Source of the DNA: Chlorobiaceae bacterium
GTDB taxonomy: Bacteria > Bacteroidota > Chlorobiia > Chlorobiales > Chlorobiaceae
Direction of reading: 5' to 3'
Assembly (NCBI GenBank): GCA_013334225.1
Contig: JAAXXY010000012.1
Span: 1 to 64,000 of the forward strand
Length of the DNA stretch: 64,000 bases
Shown: piece after piece, positions 44,567 through 53,459 of the stretch
Numbering within the stretch: position 1 is the stretch's first letter
Layout: every line of letters starts with the position of its first letter
Made by a program: the position numbers and the translations under genes
Notes under the pieces: model-generated
Database searches by the model: none
What the model saw: only the letters and a program-made list of their open reading frames with translations
What the model was told of the DNA's origin: nothing

Positions 44567-47368
44567 TCACTCTTTTCCGGTTCCATCCGCTGATATACTT
44601 TCGAGATTAAGATCGATCTGGTCGACAAACGCTCCTTCCGGAGGTATAACGACACTCTTTGAAGGTGAAACAACACCAAGTTTCTCTGCCTGCTCTGGTG
44701 AAACCCTGAGTGTGAATTCCCCGGGCGGCACCCCTTTCAGTTCGAAAAATCCGTCATATGCGGTAAGGGTCTTTCCGACGACATCGCCTTTGCCGTTGAC
44801 GGCCTGAACGATAATACCAGGTGCTGCTTTTGAAGAATCTTCTTTACGCCAGGTGACCGTTCCGCTTATTTCACCCGTTACGATGATCGGAAAATCAGCT
44901 TCCGCCGGACGGCCCGGGCGTGGAACTACACACGATCCTTTTCCGGACGGGACCCACAGGAGATTTTCAAGCGTTGTCGGTGATACGGAAACATCGGCAG
45001 GTGTATTTGCTGAAACTCCTTTTATGAAGGCTATACCGTTTTTTTCAGTCAAGGTATTGTTATTCTGGCCGTTTATGAAAAAACTGACATCCTTGAGCAG
45101 CGGCTCTTCTGAATCGAATGTACCATTGCGGTTTTCATCGAGAAATGCCCTTGCGGCAATACTCCCCTGCTGACTGCGCATGCTACCGTCTCGAACCCAT
45201 TTGTTGCGGCTGGGATCGCGGGAGAGGTTCATCGACAACCTTATACCGGCAGACCAGTTCTGATCGGTCCTGTAATTGCCGGTCAATGCAAGCGCAAATG
45301 CAGGTGCGGTATAGTTCAGGGTCAGAGCTTCACTGAACGTACTGTTACCGGGAGAATAGCCGAGCGTGTTGATCATCTGAAAGGTCTTTGTCAGGCGGAT
45401 ATCCCCCGTAGCTTCGATGTTGTTGATGATGCGGTCAGGAAGTATCCGGTAATCGACACCGCCCCTCAATGAAACATGGCCGCGTAATAAATTGATATAG
45501 GAAGTGCCGGTCACATTGTCCTGCCGGGTTGTCCCGTTCTGCACACGCTGGAAAATCACGCTGTTGCTGTTGTTTATACCCAAAAGCTGATTGTAGTTCG
45601 TAATGGCTGCATTTTTTTCGGTGTGATCAGGCGAATATTCGGTTTCAGTATATTTGAGGGCAAGCCTGCAGGATGAAACCCTGGAAAAAGGAAACTTGAA
45701 ACGGAGGCCATCAACACCGAACTTCCATTGCCGCTGATAAACAGTCATGCCGGAACCGAATTTCCAGGAACTGTCATAATCTGCCAACTGAAACGAAAAA
45801 AGCAGCGGATCGAAGCTCGACTGTACGGCTATCTGTTTCGCAAGCAGGCTTGAAGTCAGATCCCTGGTAACCTGCACATCGACCTGGACCATGTTCAGAT
45901 ATCCGGTGAATCCTCCACCGACATAATCTCTCCACTCGCCATCTATCATTTCAGAAGCGAGAAAGTTGTCGATAGTCAGTCTTTTGCTGATACCGAATGT
46001 ACTTCTCCAGGTCAGTGCCGTACCTTGCTGCCGGTTCATGGTTGTGGTCTGCGTCGTGGGAAACATCGAAGCTGATGCGTCGGTCGCTGCAACCTGATAA
46101 CAGAAAGAGCCTGGTTTCATCATATTCGAGCCGATATTGTACACATGCGTTTCACTGCGTTTTTCGCCCTGGGGACCGTAGAAAACCAGTTTCAACCGGT
46201 TCAGTCCGTAAACCAGCGGAATATCGACAAATGCATAGGCATGTTCAGGGTTGGACGGTCGGTAATCGAGCAGGCTGCCATTCCGGTAAAGTTCCACATC
46301 CCAACCGTCGGCAAGGTACCCTTTCAGGGAAACCTTGTCGAAAAGGGATGCCTGATTGACCGGATAACTGCTGACCATGACCCCGTTACCCGCGTTCTGG
46401 CTTAACAGCGGCAGCGACAGCGGATTGATATTGCCGATCGAGAACCTTCGTGCACCGAGTGGTCCAAGAAGCTTTCCGGAAGGATCCACCCGTTCCATGA
46501 CCAGGTTCCCTCCGTTACTCTGTGACGATGAGTTTTCTCCATATAAAATTCCTCCGACATCGAGTTTCGTGTTCATCCACAACAGATCGCCCGTCATGTT
46601 CAGGTAATAGCTTGTGGATATTCCGGATGAAGATCCGGTATAACTTCCAGTGGCACCGGGTGAAGATCCTGCATTCAACGAGCCCTTCAGCGTTGAAAGT
46701 GTCAGATCGACACTCGGCCAGTCGATAAAACGGTAAGGCGTTTTCACGAGCGGATAGCCCAAAGAACTGTAATTGCCGTATCCCCAGGTGTTCGAGCCTC
46801 GCCGTTCCCGTGCAAGCCGTTCCTGTAAAGGAATCGGTTCGAAGGGTATGACATTGACAACAGCCTCAAATCGGTTTGCCTCGATACGCATGGAGAGCCA
46901 CTGTGCCAGCAGTTTGCTCTCGACATAGATATCGTCGGGCATTCTGATGACCTTTGCCGGATCGTAATCATACTGTTTTCCAGCAACCTGGACTTTCCGT
47001 TCCGCCATATCGAGAACAAAGGATTTCACCGGACGGGCAACATACCCTTCAGCAGTTCCCTTTACAGCATCCGTTTTTATGCCCAGTTCGAGAAACTGCG
47101 AAATCTGGCTGAGTGGAATGAATGTCCCTGATGGTTTTGCATAGATTGCAAGCATGACATTCAGGTTGATTTTGTCGATCTGCAGCAGACAGAGAAGCAG
47201 ATCGTCTTCACTCAGCACTATATCCGGTTGTGGATTGATTGGCGGAACTGCTGAAAGAGGCTCTTTGGTAACAACAGGAATATCTGCAGCGCAGGTCAAA
47301 CCCGGATTGTTCACCCAAGCTGACAATGCACAACATGAAAGCAGCAGCAGAACCTGTCTTGAAAGCAT
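44567..47368 (-). CDS. Outer-membrane usher of a non-classical chaperone-usher pilus
   Basis: Protein of 933 residues. Signal peptide to about residue 28. An N-terminal periplasmic region (DLLLCLLQIDKINLNVMLAIY, VYVESKLLAQWL-like block) precedes a long beta-barrel part with many strands ending in aromatic residues. GDRIIN-type turns and the plug-like segment AYAFVDIPLVYGLNRLKLVFYGP are visible. After it come two Ig-like modules: one with a calcium-type loop DENRNGTFDSEEPLL, and a carboxypeptidase-regulatory-like one (EISGTVTWRKEDSSKAAPGI, YDGFFELKGVPPGEFTLRV). It should assemble pilus subunits at the outer membrane with the chaperone encoded just upstream (stop and start overlap as TGATG). 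It is not close to the classical PapC group. Role fairly secure from context. Confidence 0.8.
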   Translation of the reverse strand: MLSRQVLLLLSCCALSAWVNNPGLTCAADIPVVTKEPLSAVPPINPQPDIVLSEDDLLLCLLQIDKINLNVMLAIYAKPSGTFIPLSQISQFLELGIKTDAVKGTAEGYVARPVKSFVLDMAERKVQVAGKQYDYDPAKVIRMPDDIYVESKLLAQWLSMRIEANRFEAVVNVIPFEPIPLQERLARERRGSNTWGYGNYSSLGYPLVKTPYRFIDWPSVDLTLSTLKGSLNAGSSPGATGSYTGSSSGISTSYYLNMTGDLLWMNTKLDVGGILYGENSSSQSNGGNLVMERVDPSGKLLGPLGARRFSIGNINPLSLPLLSQNAGNGVMVSSYPVNQASLFDKVSLKGYLADGWDVELYRNGSLLDYRPSNPEHAYAFVDIPLVYGLNRLKLVFYGPQGEKRSETHVYNIGSNMMKPGSFCYQVAATDASASMFPTTQTTTMNRQQGTALTWRSTFGISKRLTIDNFLASEMIDGEWRDYVGGGFTGYLNMVQVDVQVTRDLTSSLLAKQIAVQSSFDPLLFSFQLADYDSSWKFGSGMTVYQRQWKFGVDGLRFKFPFSRVSSCRLALKYTETEYSPDHTEKNAAITNYNQLLGINNSNSVIFQRVQNGTTRQDNVTGTSYINLLRGHVSLRGGVDYRILPDRIINNIEATGDIRLTKTFQMINTLGYSPGNSTFSEALTLNYTAPAFALALTGNYRTDQNWSAGIRLSMNLSRDPSRNKWVRDGSMRSQQGSIAARAFLDENRNGTFDSEEPLLKDVSFFINGQNNNTLTEKNGIAFIKGVSANTPADVSVSPTTLENLLWVPSGKGSCVVPRPGRPAEADFPIIVTGEISGTVTWRKEDSSKAAPGIIVQAVNGKGDVVGKTLTAYDGFFELKGVPPGEFTLRVSPEQAEKLGVVSPSKSVVIPPEGAFVDQIDLNLESISADGTGKE

Positions 47369-48243
47369 CAGGGAAGTGGAATGGTGCTTTCTGCAGTTAA
47401 CGGTTGAGTGCCATCCTGGGGTTCAACAAAACTGATATTCAATTGCCCTCCATGGAAAGTAACATCTTTTGGAGGAGAAAGTGACACGAGGACTTCACGT
47501 TTTGCATTTGGAGTATAGATTGCAACGCCTTTTATCTCTCCAACAGTAATATCCTTACTTCCGGGCCGCTTCCAGGTAACTGTCACATCTCCATAAACCG
47601 AACGATCTCCGGAACGTTCCAGAATTAACGAAATCGCTTTTACCTTCCCGCCGGCTTCTGAAACAATATGCGGATTGTTTAACTGGACACTCGCTTTCAA
47701 TGAGCCCTGACGTACAATGACAGGAATAGATATTCCGTAAATCGGGATCAGCTTGATCTGAATACCGCGCTCTTGCTTCTTTTCGGTTTGCGCGACCGCT
47801 TCAGAAGCTGATGGTACGACCTGGAAAAGAAGGTGGGAACGGTACTCTCCTGCTGAAAGCGTATCGGGCTTCATAAGCTGCATGCGAACCATCTGCGTCT
47901 GTTGGGGTTCCAGAATGACCCGGCGTGGAGTGAAGCGCAGGTACTTCTCGGCAAATCGATCTCCGACACCAGGAGTATCGATAGAGTTCATTTTGCCATC
48001 GTCAGTCATTCGGTAATTGACGAACAACAACTTGTAAGAAAGCGTTTTATCGCTCCTGTTCAACAATATTATTTCTGCTGATCTTGTTTTACCTTCAAGT
48101 ACAACCCTTTTCGGTGTAATCAGAAGGTCTTGCAATGAAAAATTTGAAGATGTGATAGTGTTTTCTTCAGCAAATACCCTGCATGGAAAAAGCATAACAA
48201 GAAAAACAAGATACCTGTAAGAGAGCGAACCAATAAATCTCAT
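47368..48243 (-). CDS. Periplasmic pilus chaperone (PapD-like)
   Basis: Exported protein of 291 residues with signal SYRYLVFLVMLFPCRVFA. The first Ig-like domain carries the chaperone hallmarks: FSLQDLLITPKRVVLEGKTRSAEIILLNRS, YLRFTPRRVILEPQQTQMVRMQL and GEYRSHLLFQVVP. A second beta domain follows (KASVQLNNPHIVSEAGGKVKAI ... FVEPQDGTQPL). It would hold pilin subunits in the periplasm and hand them to the usher. Overlaps the usher start by one base. A hairpin (48599-48633) and a 418-base gap separate it from the pilin gene. Confidence 0.85.
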   Translation of the reverse strand: MRFIGSLSYRYLVFLVMLFPCRVFAEENTITSSNFSLQDLLITPKRVVLEGKTRSAEIILLNRSDKTLSYKLLFVNYRMTDDGKMNSIDTPGVGDRFAEKYLRFTPRRVILEPQQTQMVRMQLMKPDTLSAGEYRSHLLFQVVPSASEAVAQTEKKQERGIQIKLIPIYGISIPVIVRQGSLKASVQLNNPHIVSEAGGKVKAISLILERSGDRSVYGDVTVTWKRPGSKDITVGEIKGVAIYTPNAKREVLVSLSPPKDVTFHGGQLNISFVEPQDGTQPLTAESTIPLP

Positions 48244-48315
48244 TTCAAGGATAAATATATATTGTTACATCTGATATGGGGCAAAGAGCAAAATAAATAG
48301 AAATGTGATATAGTC

Positions 48316-48501
48316 CTAAAAAAGCATGGCAACCTGACGGATGGTGGCATCCTCATCAGCATTCGGGGTGATAAAAACCATCTTCGAATAATTACTGGAA
48401 CGGGCAGTACCGGGAACTGCAGGAAAGAGTTCTTTGATTTTAGCAGCGGCTCAGAAATGTAACCTTATCCCTGCCTGAAGCTCCGGGGAATTGATCCTGT
48501 C
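48316..48501 (-). pseudogene. Possible gene relic between chaperone and pilin genes
   Basis: One minus-strand frame reads as protein-like text broken by TGA at 48451: DRINSPELQAGIRLHF (looks like the last strand of an outer-membrane barrel), stop, then a 44-residue stretch containing KIKELFPAVPGTARSSNYSK and TPNADEDATIRQVAMLF before TAG at 48316. A further TGA stands just upstream. No start or ribosome site. The text may be the debris of one or two genes. Call is tentative. Confidence 0.3.
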
Positions 48502-48598
48502 AGATCAAAACATAAAAAACACGTAAATATCCTGATGAATATTTTAAAATAATAAAAAAAAGAATCACAGCTTAATAATACAATTCAGAGATCATACC

Positions 48599-48633
48599 TG
48601 CGGCAAGTTCTTAAAAATATAAGACTTGCCGCA
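48599..48633. terminator. Hairpin between pilin and chaperone genes
   Basis: Near-perfect stem TGCGGCAAGT(T)CTT with AAGACTTGCCGCA, 28 nt after the pilin stop on the minus strand. There is no T run on that strand after the stem, so it may be a partial terminator or mRNA-stabilising hairpin that keeps pilin levels above chaperone and usher. Confidence 0.55.
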
Positions 48634-48661
48634 TGAATTGAATTTTTGCTGAAGGAATTAA

Positions 48662-49171
48662 TTAATTATAACTGACAGTAACATCAAATTCACCAGAGTA
48701 TTCGCCAGCGGGCTGCTTTGCTTGAACCACTAAATTTGCCCCAACCTTGAATGTTTCTTCTCCGCCTTCAGGAATGGTTCCAGTCGATGAAGAGACAAAC
48801 TTGTTAACTTCCATTTTGTCTGAAAGGGTATAAATAACGATCGATTCAGGTATTACGATGCTATACATCGCTCCTTTACCACCTGTTATCGTAAAACTTG
48901 CGGCTTTTGGGGTTGTTGCATTTTGAACCAAGACAGCATCCCCGCTTGCTAATGTTCTGTCATCTTTTGTGTTAACTGTCACAATAGATTCATTGGAACC
49001 GGAAATGATAGAACCGAAATCCAGTCCATTATTGTTTTTGATTGCTATTGGGTTGATAATTTGAGCTGTGGCCTTAGCTGTAGCTGTAGCTGTATCCCCG
49101 GCTGCCTGCGCCTGGTTGCTCAATCCGAGTGTAGCGCCGAGGGCGATTAATGTGATTACTTGTTTTTTCAT
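48662..49171 (-). CDS. DUF4402 pilin-like protein
   Basis: Exported protein of 169 residues. Signal peptide LIALGATLGLSNQAQAA. The mature part is one beta-sandwich with the DUF4402 pattern: ATATAKATAQIINPIAIKNN, LDFGSIISGSNESIVTV, ASFTITGGKGAMYSIVIPES, and the end TFKVGANLVVQAKQPAGEYSGEFDVTVSYN. Such proteins are subunits in alternative chaperone-usher systems. It is the first gene before the chaperone and usher on the same strand, so it is the likely major subunit. A second copy of the family lies at 51307. Confidence 0.88.
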   Translation of the reverse strand: MKKQVITLIALGATLGLSNQAQAAGDTATATAKATAQIINPIAIKNNNGLDFGSIISGSNESIVTVNTKDDRTLASGDAVLVQNATTPKAASFTITGGKGAMYSIVIPESIVIYTLSDKMEVNKFVSSSTGTIPEGGEETFKVGANLVVQAKQPAGEYSGEFDVTVSYN

Positions 49172-49811
49172 TGTTGCAGAGTTTTAGGTTTACCAAGAAT
49201 ACTTCTTTTTTTTATGGCCTGTTCAGGAAGCTTCTGATATCCTTTTCCCTTCTATATACTTACTATGTATTGGGGGTAAAGGCTATACAAAAAATATATA
49301 CTTCAATAAAATACAGCAATTTCCATACCAAAACTGTCAACACAATCAGACAAGTAACCCGTATAGTATTATATTATATTTATTTAAGTTCACCAGCCTT
49401 TTATTTCATTCCAACAAATCGGAACCAAAAAGCCAGTTTCTCATAATTCATTGTATCATAATGACTTAAAAGAGAGGTCATTTTGACACACCTGTGCTGC
49501 AAATCAGGACAATAAATGTCTTTGATTCGCTACAGGGCAGGTAACTGGTTATCAGTGAAGTATTTATTATTTACAAGAAAAAATTTTGGAGATCGGGAGG
49601 AAAAGATTACATCATCGAAGAAATCAAGCGAGGATTCGAACTGCGGAAACCAGATTCAGCACATCACGCAGTAGCAGTATTTTTAAAGTATTTTATTCCG
49701 AAAGGTTTATGTTCAGTGTAATACGAAAAAGAAGGTAACTATGTTTAACGGTAACGATCACAGCTTGACAGGATAATTTCTGAAACCGGGTTGAATGGGC
49801 CTTAATGATAA
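49172..49811. other. Intergenic region upstream of the pilin gene
   Basis: About 640 bases, AT-rich, promoter-bearing for the pilin operon (minus). A 91-codon frame on the plus strand (49171-49446) has no ribosome site and shows no family. No RNA element seen. Confidence 0.4.
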
Positions 49812-50795
49812 CTACTGAACCTGTATTTTTTCCTGCGTTGCCGTGACACTCTTTTTGCTCATGTCCTCTCTGTTTTCTGAATCCGAGCTGCTTTTTGGTG
49901 CTGAATATTTGACTTTATTCGATGTATCGGCATAGTCCGGATGTGTGATAAGATCATGATCGTTCATAAACTCGATGTTTCTTTCTGCATCGACAAAGCC
50001 TTTCGATGCGGCAAGCCTGAACCATTTCAGCGCTTTATGATAATCCTGCGTCACACCATTGCCATTCAGATACATAAGCCCGATATTGTTTTCCGCCTTT
50101 GCAAATCCCTTCACAGCGGCAATTCTGAACCATTTCATAGCTTCGGAATAGTCCTGAGCAACGCCATTTCCTTGTATATATATTATACCAATGTTGTTTG
50201 CCGCATTGGCAAGACCTTTGGATGCGGCAAGTCTGAACCATTTAAGCGCTTCCGCATGGTCCTGTCCTACTCCGAACCCATGTGCATATAAAATCCCTAT
50301 GTTGTTTTCGGCGGCAGCATTGCCTTTCGAAGCAGCGAATCCATACCATTTCAGCGCTTCGGTGTAATCCTGATCTACTCCGAGGCCATACTCGTACATT
50401 GAGCCGATATTGTTTTCAGCATTCGCAAGGCCTTTCGATGCGGCAAGCCTGTACCATTGCAGCGCTTCGGCATAATCCTGTTTTACGCCGAGGCCATGTG
50501 CATACAATGATCCGATATTGTTTTCAGCATTTGCAAGACCTTTCGATGCGGCAAGCCTGTACCATTTCAGCGCTTCAGCGTAATCCTGCTTTACGAGGAT
50601 ACCCTGCTGATACATGATACCGATATTGTTTTCAGCATCGGCATTGCCTTTGACAGCTTCCTCCTGCCATTGCATGATTTCCGATCGAGTGGGATCTATG
50701 GCTTCACCGTTGTTCTTAAGCGGCTCAAAACCATATGCGGTATGCAGAAAAAAGAATAGATGAAAAGTTGTGGTAACTGCAATGAAGCATCTCAT
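49812..50795 (-). CDS. Exported Sel1-repeat protein
   Basis: Protein of 327 residues. Signal peptide ending LHTAYGF. Seven nearly identical 36-residue Sel1 units follow (consensus DAENNIGIMYxxGxGVxQDYAEALKWYRLAASKGLA) and part of an eighth, about residues 50-285, making a curved helical scaffold. The C-terminal 40 residues are polar. The repeats are also highly similar at DNA level (108-bp period), so unit number may vary between strains. It lies between the two DUF4402 genes. Sel1 scaffolds bind partner proteins, and a role with the pilus is possible from location only. Confidence 0.9.
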   Translation of the reverse strand: MRCFIAVTTTFHLFFFLHTAYGFEPLKNNGEAIDPTRSEIMQWQEEAVKGNADAENNIGIMYQQGILVKQDYAEALKWYRLAASKGLANAENNIGSLYAHGLGVKQDYAEALQWYRLAASKGLANAENNIGSMYEYGLGVDQDYTEALKWYGFAASKGNAAAENNIGILYAHGFGVGQDHAEALKWFRLAASKGLANAANNIGIIYIQGNGVAQDYSEAMKWFRIAAVKGFAKAENNIGLMYLNGNGVTQDYHKALKWFRLAASKGFVDAERNIEFMNDHDLITHPDYADTSNKVKYSAPKSSSDSENREDMSKKSVTATQEKIQVQ

Positions 50796-51306
50796 GATGG
50801 ATCCTTTTTAATGGCCGTTACAAACAAAAGCAGATTAACAGAACGCTACAACCCAATGCCGCTCTCTCAGTCTGAGCAGGCACGAATTTTTTTTTCTCCT
50901 CTTACCTCGACATAGCGTCGCTCACAACTGTATTTGTATGGTCCTGAATCATCAGCATCAAGGCAGTATTCGTCAGCTAAAGAACAATATTGTATAGGAA
51001 TTAATATTTTTTACGATAACTTTACGTTACAATATTTTAGATGTAATAATATGTTTTTGTTGGTTGTTTTGGAATAGCTAATGAAGAAATATAAACGAAA
51101 TTTTATTATCACACTAAATATATACATAAAATATACTGACTTATCTAAAATAAATCAACAAATTCAAAAAAAACCGAAATCATATATGTTTTGTATAAAT
51201 CCCGGCTCGATATGAGTGATAATACAAATGAATAAATACATTAAGCCACATTTCCGCTTGATGTAAAATAAAAGCAATAACATAATTCCTATTTCTTCCC
51301 CCGGAA
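50796..51306. other. Intergenic region between Sel1 and DUF4402 genes
   Basis: About 510 very AT-rich bases holding the promoters of two divergent genes. No supported ORF or RNA gene. Confidence 0.4.
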
Positions 51307-51816
51307 ATGAATGGCAAAAAAAATAAAGTACTGATAGTACTCTTAATTCAGGCTTTGACAGCTAATGAAGTACAAGCGGCAAGCACTGCCTCAGCAGTCG
51401 CTTCGGCAACCATAGTCGAACCGATTTCAATCACGGATGTCGGGGATCTTGCTTTTGGAACAATCTCACCCGGTTCGAACAATGGTACCGTTACAGTCAC
51501 TCCTTCCAATCGCGTTTCTTCTTCCGGAGATCTTTCCCTGGTTTCATCAAATCGCAGCAGTGCAAAACTCGAAATCAAAGGGCAGTCAAACATGGCATTC
51601 ACTGTAATAATGCCAACATCCGCGACCATATCAATTGCAGGAAATCCCGATGCAACACCAATGACAATCGATTCCTTCACTTCGAATATTTCTTCCGGGA
51701 CCATTCAAAATGACGGATCTTCATCACTGAATGTCGGTGGCACTCTTCACGTACCATCCAATCAGGCACCAGGAACCTATACAGGCACATTTTCCGTTAC
51801 GGTATCTTATCAATAA
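51307..51816 (+). CDS. Second DUF4402 pilin-like protein
   Basis: Exported protein of 169 residues, a paralogue of the one at 48662 with the same length and order: signal VLIVLLIQALTANEVQAA, SAVASATIVEPISITDVGDLAFG, NNGTVTVTP, MAFTVIMPTSATISI, and the final PSNQAPGTYTGTFSVTVSYQ. It is a single gene on the opposite strand, not linked to a chaperone. It could be a minor or alternative subunit expressed under other conditions. The signal peptide lacks the usual run of small residues but is still convincing. Confidence 0.85.
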   Translation: MNGKKNKVLIVLLIQALTANEVQAASTASAVASATIVEPISITDVGDLAFGTISPGSNNGTVTVTPSNRVSSSGDLSLVSSNRSSAKLEIKGQSNMAFTVIMPTSATISIAGNPDATPMTIDSFTSNISSGTIQNDGSSSLNVGGTLHVPSNQAPGTYTGTFSVTVSYQ

Positions 51817-52130
51817 ACACCAGTCGGAATACACCACTTTTTTTCAGGGATTCATATATCCGGCAAACTCTGAAAAACCTTCGCTCAATAAGGCGCAATA
51901 AAACAGTATACGAGATTATTTAAATGCTTGTATGCTGGTGATAAAAATTGAGGGATTGTGATTGTTGAAATGTTTTCTTAACCGAAAATATAGAGCGCGG
52001 CTACTCCCGCTTCCAATATCCATACAACATAATTGCCTCTATAAATCATTAATAAATAATAACTTGGCATTTATTCAACAAATTCTTTTTAAACGTGTAA
52101 CTTTTTCTTACCTTTACAATTCATTTCAGC
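51817..52130. other. Intergenic region upstream of tRNA-Cys
   Basis: About 310 bases. A possible -10 box TACAAT lies at 52115-52120, suitable for the tRNA gene. Nothing else recognised. Confidence 0.35.
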
Positions 52131-52204
52131 GGCGAAGTGGCCGAGTGGTCAGGCAGAGGTCTGCAAAACCTTGTACAGCGGTTCGAATCCGCTCTTCGCC
52201 TCCA
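52131..52204 (+). tRNA. tRNA-Cys (GCA)
   Basis: Cloverleaf readable by eye: acceptor stem GGCGAAG pairing with CTTCGCC, anticodon loop CTGCAAA with anticodon GCA, T loop GGTTCGAATCC, discriminator T, and an encoded CCA at 52202-52204. Confidence 0.95.
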
Positions 52205-52240
52205 AACAAAAGAAGCCTGTTTTCACAGGCTTCTTTTGTT
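52205..52240 (+). terminator. Terminator behind tRNA-Cys
   Basis: Fifteen-base stem AACAAAAGAAGCCTG (52205-52219) with CAGGCTTCTTTTGTT (52226-52240) directly after the CCA end. The T-rich right arm makes it a terminator on the plus strand and probably on the minus strand as well. Confidence 0.8.
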
Positions 52241-52287
52241 TATGGCTGATAACGGTGGCTCCCGGCGCGTCTTCCGTCCACCCTTCC

Positions 52288-53445
52288 TTACCCTATCTTC
52301 TCTGATGCGGAAATGATCGCCTTGATGAGCTTTTCGATTGTCGCATCATCCATCAGCACAGGTATATTCAGGCAGATGCTGCTGCGGAGCATCTGACCGG
52401 TTTTCGGCCAGAGCTTCTCGAGATCTGCATCGCGATACCGGTCGATCTCACCGAGAAGGTGGCTCCAGATACCGGCATAATGCCACTCTATAGCTTCCGG
52501 CAGAATTTTCGTACCGAAACCATGTTCGAGAAGATGCGCCTCGAACTGAAGGGCCGCTTCACGGTTCCTTACCTTGAAAATGAGCGTATCTCCCTGAGAT
52601 CCGGCTTCGTCACTGAAGGGGCGGAAAGTGATGTTTTCAAGATGGCGGATCCCGTCTTTGATCCTCTGTTTGTTTTCCTTTGCCTTTGAAAGGATCATGT
52701 CAATCTTTGCAAGCTGGGCGATACCTATAGCGGATGTCACTTCGCTGATACGCAGGTTCAACCCTTTTGCCCTTCTCGGGTCCTTGCCTCTCGGCAATCC
52801 GGGAATATGCATATGGCCATGATCGGAAAACTCGGCTGCTCTTTCATAGATCTCCTTGTCATTGGTCACCATCATGCCGCCCTCTCCGGTATGCATGGTC
52901 TTGCCGGCATCGAAAGAGAAGGAACCGACACTGCCGATGGTACCGAGCTTCTGCCCTTTATAGGACGCGCCAAGCGCCTGCGCGGCATCTTCGATGAGAA
53001 TAAGGCCGTGTTTCTTGCAGATGGCCGCAATCTCTTCCATCTTGGGCGGTGCCCACATGGGAATGGCAACAACGGCTTTCGTTGCCGGGGTTATCGCCTT
53101 TTCAATTTCAGCGGGATCGAGATGATAGGTTTCGTCGATTTCAACAGGAACAGGAATCGCGCCAAGGGCACACATTGCCTCTACAGGCGCAATGAAGGTC
53201 CATGCCGTCGTGATTACCTCATCCCCCGGACCGATGCCTGCGCCGGCAAGAGCACAATGGATAGCCGCCGTTCCGGATGAAACTGCGTGGGCATATTTCA
53301 CCCCCATCCAGGCAGCGAATTTTTCCTCGAACTCCCGTGTTTTATAGTTGCCTCCGCCATAACGGTACAAGTTGACCTTTTCCCTGCTGAATAGTTCCTG
53401 TATCTCGGCCAGCTCCTCCCGGCCGATTATTTCTGCTCCTGCCAT
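52288..53445 (-). CDS. DegT/DnrJ-type sugar aminotransferase (KdnA-like?)
   Basis: PLP-dependent sugar aminotransferase of 385 residues. The Lys182 region is FSFDAGKTMHTGEGGMMVTND, with the PLP phosphate-binding SSGTAAIHCALAG at 56-68 and EDAAQALGA around 152-160. The gene ends a five-gene operon and starts 14 nt after a KdnB-like alcohol dehydrogenase. In Shewanella KdnB oxidises C-8 of Kdo and KdnA, also a DegT enzyme, aminates it to 8-amino-Kdo. The same order of functions here suggests an analogous product. Family certain, substrate inferred. Confidence 0.9.
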   Translation of the reverse strand: MAGAEIIGREELAEIQELFSREKVNLYRYGGGNYKTREFEEKFAAWMGVKYAHAVSSGTAAIHCALAGAGIGPGDEVITTAWTFIAPVEAMCALGAIPVPVEIDETYHLDPAEIEKAITPATKAVVAIPMWAPPKMEEIAAICKKHGLILIEDAAQALGASYKGQKLGTIGSVGSFSFDAGKTMHTGEGGMMVTNDKEIYERAAEFSDHGHMHIPGLPRGKDPRRAKGLNLRISEVTSAIGIAQLAKIDMILSKAKENKQRIKDGIRHLENITFRPFSDEAGSQGDTLIFKVRNREAALQFEAHLLEHGFGTKILPEAIEWHYAGIWSHLLGEIDRYRDADLEKLWPKTGQMLRSSICLNIPVLMDDATIEKLIKAIISASEKIG

Positions 53446-53459
53446 TGTTTTAATTCCGT

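Noticed and set aside
49171..49446. Plus-strand frame of 91 codons upstream of the pilin gene
   Set aside because: Starts opposite the pilin start codon, AT-rich with no ribosome site and no family pattern.
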